From Actinomycetes bacterium (lineage in GTDB: Bacteria; Actinomycetota; Actinomycetes; Actinomycetales; Cellulomonadaceae): 11,985 bases of DNA. Below are positions 6,769-11,985 of the stretch, piece after piece (positions within the stretch are counted from its first letter, which is position 1; each line of letters begins with the position of its first letter). The position numbers and the translations under genes were made by a program. A model generated the notes under the pieces. It was not told the DNA's origin. It did no database searches and was given only the letters and a program-made list of their open reading frames with translations. Location of the stretch: positions 1 through 11,985 of the forward strand of contig JAEWGQ010000159.1 in NCBI GenBank assembly GCA_023388235.1, given 5' to 3'.

Positions 6769-7805
6769 GTCAGGCGCTCCCAGAAGGACGGGCCGATAGG
6801 TTCGCTGAAGCCGTCCTGCGCGACGAGGTAGCCCTCGTCGTCCACGGTGATCGGCAGCTGCGGCAGCGGGCGGTGCGCGGGGCCGAACACGACCTTCGCG
6901 CCGTCCGCGGCGTCGAACGTCGACTGGTGGCACGGGCACAGGATGTGGTGGGTCTGCTGCTCGTACAGGGCCACGGGGCACCCGACGTGCGTGCAGATCT
7001 TGGAGAACGCCACGATGCCGTCGTACGACCAGCCCTCGCCCTGCTCGGACCGGATGTCGCGCGGGTCCATGCGGATGAGCAGGACCACGGCCTTGGCCTT
7101 CTCGTCCAGCGGGTTCGGCGCGTCCTCGAGCTTGTCGGGGATGACGTGGAACACGGAGCCGATGGTGACGTCCGCGGCCTTGATGGGGCGGCCGCTGGGG
7201 TCGATCGTCAGGCGGGTGCCGCGGCGCCACATCGTGTGCTTCGAGCGCGCGACGTTCCAGTCGCCGCCGAGGTTCCCGACCAGCGGCACGGCGATGCCGA
7301 GCGGGAACAGCGCCAGCGACGTGACGACGGCGCCCTTGAGCACGCCGCGCCGGCCGATGGAGGAGTCCCGGGCGCCCTCGCGCAGGGCCGCGACGGCCCC
7401 CTCGCGGGCGGACTCGGACGAGCGCACCGGGTGGCGCGGCTCGGACCGCTCGTGGTCGTTCATCAGGGCCTTGGCCCAGTGCACGGCGCCGACGCCGATG
7501 CCGGCGAGCCCGAGGAACAGGGCCAGCCCGAGCAGCAGGTTCGACAGGCGCATGGAGCCGACGGTCTCGCCCGGGGGCACCAGGGCGTACGCGACGATCG
7601 CGCCGATGGTGCCGAGGATCGAGATCGTGAACAGCAGGACGACCTGGCGCTCGGCGCGCTTCTGCGCGCGCGGGTCGGTGTCGCCGACGCGCGCGCGGTG
7701 CTCGTGCAGGCCCGGGTCCTCGAACCGCTCGGGGGCGGGACCGTCCGCGCGGGCGGTCAGGTCGGTGGTGGGGTCGTGGTGCGTACCCATGTCGGGGGAG
7801 TTCAC
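6765..7805 (-). CDS. qcrA: Rieske iron-sulfur subunit of the bcc complex (QcrA)
   Basis: 346 aa from the GTG at 7805. The 2Fe-2S protein moves electrons from menaquinol in QcrB to cytochrome QcrC. Cluster motifs are complete: CTHVGC (ligands C271 and H273, disulfide C276) and CPCHQS (ligands C290 and H293, disulfide C292). Three membrane helices at about 53-76, 87-109 and 159-179 match the actinobacterial type. Helix three is preceded by SSIGRRGVLKG, a twin-arginine motif (R152-R153), as known for the Streptomyces coelicolor Rieske protein, whose first helices use Sec and whose third uses Tat. The C-terminus PIGPSFWERLT matches the mycobacterial protein closely. The GTG overlaps the qcrC stop (GTGA), with a GGAG 10 bases upstream. 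The alternative ATG at 7790 (341 aa) has no ribosome binding site. The stop overlaps qcrB. Confidence 0.95.
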   Translation of the reverse strand: MNSPDMGTHHDPTTDLTARADGPAPERFEDPGLHEHRARVGDTDPRAQKRAERQVVLLFTISILGTIGAIVAYALVPPGETVGSMRLSNLLLGLALFLGLAGIGVGAVHWAKALMNDHERSEPRHPVRSSESAREGAVAALREGARDSSIGRRGVLKGAVVTSLALFPLGIAVPLVGNLGGDWNVARSKHTMWRRGTRLTIDPSGRPIKAADVTIGSVFHVIPDKLEDAPNPLDEKAKAVVLLIRMDPRDIRSEQGEGWSYDGIVAFSKICTHVGCPVALYEQQTHHILCPCHQSTFDAADGAKVVFGPAHRPLPQLPITVDDEGYLVAQDGFSEPIGPSFWERLT

Positions 7806-8605
7806 GAGGACTTCGCTCCGATCCAGACCGAGGCGGCGATCAGCAGGCCGATGCCCACGACCCAGGCCCACAGGCCCTCGCTGACGGGGCCGAGGGACCC
7901 GAGGGTCAGGCCGCCGGGGGAGCCGTCGCGCTGCTCGTCGAGGTAGGCGATGATGTCGCGCTTCTCGTCGGGCGTGATGTTCGCGTCGTTGAACACGGGC
8001 ATCGACTGCGGGCCGGTGAGCATCGCCTCGTAGATGTGCGTGGGGGTGGTGTCCGTGAGCGCGGGCGCCCACTTGCCCTGGGACAGCGCGCCGCCGGCGC
8101 CGACCGCGTTGTGGCACATGGCGCAGTTCGTGCGGAACAGGGCCATGCCGTTCGCGGCGTCGCCCTTCGCGGGGTCGACCATGTCCGCCGTCGGGACCGA
8201 CGGGCCGGCGCCCAGCGAGGCCACGTACGCGGCGAGCTGGTCGATCTGCTCCTGGTCGAACTGCACGGGCTTGGCCTGGACCTGCACGCCGTTCATCTGC
8301 GCGGGCATGCGTCCGGTGCCGACCTGGAAGTCGACCGCGGCGGCGCCCACGCCGACGAGGGACGGGCCGCCGACGCCGCCGTCGACGGCCTCGCGGCCCT
8401 CGGCGGTCGGGCCGTGGCAGGTGGCGCAGTTGGCCTGGAACAGCTTCTCACCGGCGGCGATGTCGCTGTCGCTCGCAGCCGCGGGCGCCGCGTCGGCGCT
8501 GGCGGGCTGGGCGATCGCGTACACCGCACCGGTCAGCAGCAGCGCCAGCAGGAGCAGCACGACCGGTGCGGACCGGTGGTGCCTGCGGGCGGCGAGTGCC
8601 TTCAC
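7802..8605 (-). CDS. qcrC: Dihaem cytochrome c subunit of the bcc complex (QcrC)
   Basis: 267 aa, membrane-anchored cytochrome cc that takes electrons from QcrA and hands them directly to CuA of CtaC, replacing a soluble cytochrome c. An N-terminal signal or anchor (about 14-33) is followed by two cytochrome c domains: CATCH (60-64) with probable axial Met 100 (GRMP), and CAMCH (161-165) with probable axial Met 202 (SMPVF). A C-terminal membrane helix lies at about 245-263. The two haem sites and the length are typical of Mycobacterium and Corynebacterium homologues. It starts with GTG; GAGG lies 8 bases upstream. The gap to ctaE is 61 bp with no terminator seen, so it is probably cotranscribed with it. 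The stop overlaps qcrA by four bases. Confidence 0.96.
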   Translation of the reverse strand: MKALAARRHHRSAPVVLLLLALLLTGAVYAIAQPASADAAPAAASDSDIAAGEKLFQANCATCHGPTAEGREAVDGGVGGPSLVGVGAAAVDFQVGTGRMPAQMNGVQVQAKPVQFDQEQIDQLAAYVASLGAGPSVPTADMVDPAKGDAANGMALFRTNCAMCHNAVGAGGALSQGKWAPALTDTTPTHIYEAMLTGPQSMPVFNDANITPDEKRDIIAYLDEQRDGSPGGLTLGSLGPVSEGLWAWVVGIGLLIAASVWIGAKSS

Positions 8606-8666
8606 GGATGGATCCTCGTCTCGGGCGTGCGGGGGGCTGTGCGGGTGGTGCGGGACCGGCGGGTCG

Positions 8667-9305
8667 TCACTTGATCAGGTAGATCGTCGCGAACAGCGCG
8701 ATCCACACGACGTCGACGAAGTGCCAGTAGTAGGACGTGACGATGGCCGTCGTGGCCTCGTGGTGCCCGAACCGCTTGGCCGTGAACGAGCGGCCGAGCA
8801 GGAACAGGAAGGCGATCAGGCCGCCGACGACGTGCAGGCCGTGGAAGCCGGTCGTGAGGTAGAAGACCGAGCCGTACGGGCTGGACGAGATGGTCAGGCC
8901 CTCGTGCACGAGCTCGGCGTACTCGAAGACCTGCCCGCCGATGAAGAACGCGCCCATGATGTAGGTGAGCGTCATCCACTCGTTCATGCCCCAACCGCGC
9001 ACGTTGAGCAGCGAGCCGGAGCGCACGGGCTGGAACCGCTCGGCGGCCCAGACGCCCATCTGGCACGTGACCGACGACAGCAGCAGCACCGTCGTGTTGA
9101 TCGCCGCGAAGGTGATGTTGAGCTTGCCCGTCTGGGCGGCCCACTCCTCGGGCACCGTCGCGCGGAGCGTGAAGTACATGGCGAACAGGCCCGCGAAGAA
9201 CATCAGCTCCGACGCGAGCCACACGATGGTGCCCACCGACACCGGGTTCGGTCGGTTGACGCTCACACGGGGAGCGGAGGCGGGGGCAGCCGTTGCGGTC
9301 GTCAC
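8667..9305 (-). CDS. ctaE: Cytochrome c oxidase subunit III (CtaE)
   Basis: 212 aa from the GTG at 9305. Subunit III is a non-catalytic membrane subunit of the aa3 oxidase that supports stable proton pumping. Family blocks: [21 protein letters not shown] (17-37, with conserved E33), [10 protein letters not shown] (153-162) and the C-terminal [18 protein letters not shown] type ending. Five or so hydrophobic segments are seen, as in short actinobacterial forms. The 16 residues before NRP resemble the M. tuberculosis N-terminus (19 residues), so I prefer GTG 9305. It has no ribosome binding site but has a -10-like CATACT 7 bases upstream, which suggests a leaderless mRNA. The longer alternative, GTG 9344 (225 aa), has an AGGA only 3 bases away. 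It heads the operon ctaE-qcrC-qcrA-qcrB and is split from ctaCDF, as in mycobacteria. Confidence 0.95.
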   Translation of the reverse strand: MTTATAAPASAPRVSVNRPNPVSVGTIVWLASELMFFAGLFAMYFTLRATVPEEWAAQTGKLNITFAAINTTVLLLSSVTCQMGVWAAERFQPVRSGSLLNVRGWGMNEWMTLTYIMGAFFIGGQVFEYAELVHEGLTISSSPYGSVFYLTTGFHGLHVVGGLIAFLFLLGRSFTAKRFGHHEATTAIVTSYYWHFVDVVWIALFATIYLIK

Positions 9306-9312
9306 GCACGTC

Positions 9313-9318
9313 AGTATG
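9313..9318 (-). promoter_or_regulatory. Possible -10 element for leaderless ctaE mRNA
   Basis: CATACT (minus strand) ends 7 bases before GTG 9305, so transcription would begin at or next to the start codon. No clear -35 is seen at 17-18 bases upstream; a TTGTGA lies at 22. Leaderless mRNAs are common in actinobacteria. Inferred from spacing only. Confidence 0.3.
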
Positions 9319-9337
9319 GCCGAAAACGTCTCTGCAT

Positions 9338-9359
9338 GGGTCACAAGTCCTAGGGACCC
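9338..9359. promoter_or_regulatory. Dyad with GTCCTAGG core upstream of ctaE
   Basis: GGGTC (9338-9342) and GACCC (9355-9359) form an outer inverted repeat, and GTCC-TAG-GGAC (9347-9357) forms an inner one. GTCCTAGG (9347-9354) is identical to 863-870 upstream of ctaC. It lies 33-54 bp from the preferred ctaE start. If ctaE instead starts at 9344, the AGGA in this block would be its ribosome binding site. Confidence 0.35.
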
Positions 9360-9498
9360 GCCGAGGTTTCTGTCACATCGTCACCTCGATCGGCGTGTTC
9401 CCGGGGCGCCGTGGGCCCCTGCGCCGGTCCGCGGGGCCGGCGTGCCAAGATGCAGGGCAGGACCGTACGTCCCGCCCCCGCACGAGTGAAGGACCATC

Positions 9499-9939
9499 AT
9501 GGCCGCTGACCGCCTCACCGCCGGCGACACCGTCGAGACCACCGACGCACCGGGCCCGCGCATCCTGCTGTACAGCGACGACGTCGACACGCGCGCCCAG
9601 GTGCGGCTCGGGGTGGGCCGCCGGCTCGGCCGCGGCGCCCCGGACATCCGGTGGGTCGAGGCCGCGACCGCGCACACCGCGCTCGAGCAGGCCGAGGCCG
9701 GCGGCTTCGACCTGTTCGTGTTCGACGGCGAGGCGGCGAAGGTCGGCGGCATGGCACTCGCCCGCCAGGTCAAGGACGAGGTCTTCGGCTGCCCGCCCGT
9801 GCTCGTGCTCACCGGCCGGCCGCAGGACGCCTGGCTCGCCGCGTGGTCCGACGCCGACGCCGTCGTGTCGCAGCCGCTCGACCCGGTCGAGCTGCACGCC
9901 GCCGTCGCCGGGCTGCTGTCCGGCGCCCCCGCGGCATGA
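9499..9939 (+). CDS. Orphan receiver-like domain protein
   Basis: 146 aa with a single CheY-like receiver fold at about 20-142 and no output domain. Seen: a beta-1 strand and acidic pair ILLYSDD (D27, D28), the phospho-acceptor position LFVFDGEA (D76), and the beta-4 VLVLTGR with T105. The conserved beta-5 Lys of receivers (KPxxxxEL) is Gln here (QPLDPVEL, Q125), so normal phosphotransfer switching is doubtful. The first 20 residues are a Pro/Thr/Asp-rich lead. GAAGGA (9488-9493) lies 5 bases before the ATG. The stop overlaps the trpD start (ATGA), so the two are one translation-coupled unit, and the gene is divergent from ctaE. No histidine kinase is in the window. I know of no experimentally described role; receiver-like fold is fairly sure, function unknown. 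Confidence 0.8.
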   Translation: MAADRLTAGDTVETTDAPGPRILLYSDDVDTRAQVRLGVGRRLGRGAPDIRWVEAATAHTALEQAEAGGFDLFVFDGEAAKVGGMALARQVKDEVFGCPPVLVLTGRPQDAWLAAWSDADAVVSQPLDPVELHAAVAGLLSGAPAA

Positions 9940-10985
9940 CCGAGACGGTCACCTGGTCCGACCTGCTGACGACGCTCGTCGGCGGGCACGACCTGTCCGG
10001 GCCGCAGACCGCCTGGGCGATGGACCAGATCATGTCCGGCGAGGCGTCGCCGGCGCGCATCGCGGGGTTCCTGGTCGGGCTGCGGGCCAAGGGCGAGACC
10101 GTCACCGAGCTCACGGCGCTGGCCGACACGATGCTCGCGCACGCCCTGCGGTTCGAGGTGCCCGGGCGCGCGGTCGACATCGTCGGCACCGGCGGCGACC
10201 GGGCGCACACCGTCAACGTGTCCACCATGGCGTCGCTGGTCGTCGCGGGCACCGGCGTGCGGGTCGTCAAGCACGGCAACCGCGCCGCGTCCTCGTCCTC
10301 CGGGTCCGCGGACGTGCTGGAGGCCCTCGGCATCCGGCTGGACCAGGGCGTCGAGCGCGTCGCGGCCCTCGCCACCGAGGTCGGCATCACGTTCTGCTTC
10401 GCGCTCACGTTCCACCCCGCGATGCGGCACGTCGCCGTCGCCCGGCGCGAGCTCGGCATCGGGACGGTGTTCAACTTCCTCGGCCCGCTGACCAACCCCG
10501 CGCAGCCCGCGGCGGCCGCCATCGGCGTCGCCGACCCCCGCATGGCCGGCCTGGTCGCGGGCGTGCTCGCGCGGCGCGGCACCGAGGCGCTGGTGTTCCG
10601 CGGCGACGACGGGCTCGACGAGCTCGCGCCGACCGGCACCGCGCACCTCTGGCACGTCACCGGCGGCGCCGTGACGGAGCACGTGCTCGACCCCGTGGCC
10701 GACCTCGGGCTCACGCCGCTGACCGTCGCGGACCTGCGCGGCGCCGACGCGCGGTTCAACGCCGACGTCGCGCGCGCCGTGCTCGCGGGCGAGGCGGTCG
10801 CGTCGCGCGAGACCGTGCTGCTGAACGCCGCGGCCGCGCTGGTCGCGGACGGTTCGCTGCCCGGCACCGGAGCGGACGGCGGCGACCTGGTCGAGCGGCT
10901 GCGCGCGGGCCTCGGGCACGCGGCCCGGTCCGTCGACGAGGGCGCCGCGGCGGACGTGCTGGCGCGCTGGGCCGCCGCGAGCTGA
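9936..10985 (+). CDS. trpD: Anthranilate phosphoribosyltransferase (TrpD)
   Basis: 349 aa. It joins anthranilate to PRPP, the second step of tryptophan synthesis. The short alpha N-domain (about 1-75) is followed by the alpha/beta domain with [14 protein letters not shown] (84-97, PRPP diphosphate loop), [14 protein letters not shown] (111-124), R170 in [12 protein letters not shown] (anthranilate contact), and GDDGLDE (223-229) with the Mg-binding pair D228-E229. The [10 protein letters not shown] block (179-188) is complete. The ATG lies inside the end of the receiver gene and has no ribosome binding site of its own, so its translation appears to depend on reading through from that gene. 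Other trp genes are not in the window. The place next to ctaE, divergent, is the same as in M. tuberculosis, so the synteny is old. Full length, all motifs intact. Confidence 0.97.
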   Translation: MTETVTWSDLLTTLVGGHDLSGPQTAWAMDQIMSGEASPARIAGFLVGLRAKGETVTELTALADTMLAHALRFEVPGRAVDIVGTGGDRAHTVNVSTMASLVVAGTGVRVVKHGNRAASSSSGSADVLEALGIRLDQGVERVAALATEVGITFCFALTFHPAMRHVAVARRELGIGTVFNFLGPLTNPAQPAAAAIGVADPRMAGLVAGVLARRGTEALVFRGDDGLDELAPTGTAHLWHVTGGAVTEHVLDPVADLGLTPLTVADLRGADARFNADVARAVLAGEAVASRETVLLNAAAALVADGSLPGTGADGGDLVERLRAGLGHAARSVDEGAAADVLARWAAAS

Positions 10986-10990
10986 CGCCG

Positions 10991-11015
10991 GCCGGGCCCG
11001 CGTCGCGGGCCCGGC
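10991..11015. terminator. Hairpin between trpD and the convergent Lrp-like gene
   Basis: A perfect 10-bp GC stem (10991-11000 and 11006-11015) with loop CGTCG sits in the 37-bp gap between two converging stops. It can serve both strands. No T-run. Confidence 0.7.
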
Positions 11016-11022
11016 GGGCGGC

Positions 11023-11304
11023 TCAGCCCTCGATGCCGAGGGCGAACGCCTGCTCGAGGTCGTGCTGGGAGTACGTGCGGAACGCGATGTACGTCTGCGT
11101 CCGCAGGACGCCCTCGACCTTGCTGACCCGGTCGGCGATGATGTCGGCGAGCTCCTCGTGCTCCCGGACGCGGACCATGGCGATGAGGTCGACCTCGCCG
11201 GTGACGGAGTAGACCTCGCTCACGCCGGGGATCTCGGCGATGGCGGCGGCGACCTCCGGGATGCGGGCGGCGTCGGTGTCGATGAGCACGATGGCGGTCA
11301 GCAT
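11023..11304 (-). CDS. Stand-alone Lrp/AsnC ligand-binding (RAM) domain protein
   Basis: 93 aa. The whole protein is the alpha/beta RAM sandwich that binds amino acids in Lrp/AsnC regulators: it begins MLTAIVLIDTDAARIPEVA and includes GVSEVYSVTGEVDLIAMVRV, with the usual G-D-L-D/I turn, and ends FALGIEG. There is no helix-turn-helix and no room for one, since the upstream gene stops 7 bases before this ATG. Such short forms are thought to form ring oligomers and bind a ligand without touching DNA themselves, perhaps pairing with full-length partners (family knowledge; role here inferred). The ribosome binding site is weak (GATGG), so it probably relies on coupling to the upstream gene. It converges on trpD, which suggests, but does not show, an amino-acid sensing link. 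Confidence 0.88.
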   Translation of the reverse strand: MLTAIVLIDTDAARIPEVAAAIAEIPGVSEVYSVTGEVDLIAMVRVREHEELADIIADRVSKVEGVLRTQTYIAFRTYSQHDLEQAFALGIEG

Positions 11305-11311
11305 GACGCCA

Positions 11312-11985
11312 TCATGCCGCGCCGGCGGCGCCCCCGGCGTCCGGCACGGCCGTGGCCGCGCGCGTGAACCGGTCGTCCCGCTCCGCCGGCCCGGCGGCCG
11401 CGTCCTCGTCGGCCGCCGTCCGCCAGCCCGCGGCGTGCGCACCCACCGCGTCCGCGGGGTCGGTGCGGGCCAGGGCCGAGCGCACCGGGTAGGCCCACGG
11501 CGTGCTCGTGCTGACGATCCGCACGCCGGGCCGCCCGAGCCAGGCGAGCACGAGGTCGGCCTCCTCCGGGTGCCCGGCGGGCGCGGGCGCGACCGGCGGC
11601 GGGACGTGCTCGGCGGTGACGCGCAGCGACTCGATGGCGGGGGACGGGTCGGTGCGCGGCGGCACCAGCGCCGTGCCCGCGAGCCGCCCGTGCCGCACGA
11701 GCACGACCTCCCAGCCGCCCGCGTCGGTGCGGCGCGCGGCCACGAGCTCGGCGCAGCGGGCCAGCGGCGTCAGCCGCTGGGCGCGTGCCGCCCCGCGCAG
11801 GAACGCCGCCAGCCGGTCCCGGACGTTCGCGGCCTCCTCGAACCGCTCCTGCCGCACCAGCGCCCCGATCCGCGCGGCGTGCGCGTCCACGACGCCGGCC
11901 GGGTCCGCGGTCATGGCCTCGCGCGCGTGGTCGACGACGGCGGCGTACTCCGCGGCGGCCTCGGGCCGCACGCACGGCGCGGCGC
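11312..11985 (-). CDS. C-terminal part of DEDD exonuclease / UvrC-like nuclease-domain protein
   Basis: About 224 codons, open through the right edge, so the N-terminus is outside the window. The visible part has the UvrC-like tail of actinobacterial proteins that join an N-terminal DEDDh (DnaQ-like) exonuclease to a GIY-YIG domain (Rv2191 of M. tuberculosis, also next to trpD). It shows a PC motif near the edge, EYAAVVDHAREAM, then a UVR-like helix pair RFEEAANVRDRLAAFLRG, the block LARCAELVAARR, and GGWEVVLVRHGRLAGTALVPP. The last 60 residues are Ala-rich and poorly conserved. The catalytic domains cannot be seen, so the name rests on the tail and the synteny. A GTG at 11971 is an internal valine, not a start. 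The stop lies 7 bases before the Lrp-like gene, so the two form an operon. Confidence 0.75.
   Translation of the reverse strand, partial: AAPCVRPEAAAEYAAVVDHAREAMTADPAGVVDAHAARIGALVRQERFEEAANVRDRLAAFLRGAARAQRLTPLARCAELVAARRTDAGGWEVVLVRHGRLAGTALVPPRTDPSPAIESLRVTAEHVPPPVAPAPAGHPEEADLVLAWLGRPGVRIVSTSTPWAYPVRSALARTDPADAVGAHAAGWRTAADEDAAAGPAERDDRFTRAATAVPDAGGAAGAA

Noticed and set aside
5020..6831. 603-codon plus-strand frame antisense to qcrB
   Set aside because: Same antisense pattern; no ribosome binding site or recognisable motif, and qcrB is certain.
8034..9353. 439-codon plus-strand frame antisense to qcrC and ctaE
   Set aside because: Both genes on the other strand carry complete motifs; this frame has none.
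11312..11971. Complete 219-aa gene starting at GTG 11971
   Set aside because: The frame stays open to the right edge and the preceding residues (AAPC) match the PC motif of the longer family, so the GTG is an internal valine of a truncated gene.

Overview
The window is very GC-rich (roughly 70% or more by eye). It carries the aa3 cytochrome oxidase / cytochrome bcc reductase neighbourhood typical of Actinobacteria. QcrC has two haems and a C-terminal anchor, QcrA has three membrane helices, there is a CtaF subunit, and the order trpD <> ctaE-qcrC-qcrA-qcrB facing ctaC-ctaD-ctaF recalls Mycobacterium and Streptomyces. The codon bias and protein flavour suggest a high-GC member of Micrococcales (Cellulomonas-like), but the genus is inference only.

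Layout, left to right. Positions 1-700 (minus): N-terminal part of a cysteine-desulfurase-like class V aminotransferase running off the left edge, with its key catalytic residues replaced. Positions 701-940: divergent regulatory region with several dyads. Positions 941-4121 (plus): ctaC-ctaD-ctaF, each junction overlapping by 1 or 4 bases. Positions 4142-4188: a perfect 22-bp-stem hairpin that can end both ctaF and the convergent sodA. Positions 4200-4829 (minus): sodA, a cytoplasmic Mn/Fe superoxide dismutase. Positions 4954-4987: terminator of the bcc operon. Positions 5017-9305 (minus, transcribed right to left): ctaE-qcrC-qcrA-qcrB. Positions 9306-9498: divergent promoter region. Positions 9499-10985 (plus): an orphan, atypical receiver-domain protein translationally coupled to trpD. 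Positions 10991-11015: hairpin between convergent units. Positions 11023-11985 (minus): a stand-alone Lrp/AsnC ligand-binding domain preceded by the C-terminal part of a DEDD-exonuclease/UvrC-like protein that runs off the right edge.

The two main operons together encode the branch that moves electrons from menaquinol through QcrB, QcrA and QcrC to CtaC and CtaD and on to oxygen, the actinobacterial bcc-aa3 supercomplex. No soluble cytochrome c is needed because QcrC is a membrane-anchored dihaem protein. sodA sits between the two operons, where it could deal with superoxide, but it has its own terminator-bounded unit.

No tRNA, rRNA, CRISPR array, insertion sequence or phage gene was seen. 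No gene-free stretch exceeds 300 bases; the longest are 701-940 (240 bp), 9306-9498 (193 bp) and 4830-5016 (187 bp). The core genes are ordinary. The most unusual items are the apparently inactive desulfurase homologue, the lysine-less receiver coupled to trpD, and an 8-bp CTAG-containing motif shared by the ctaC and ctaE upstream regions.
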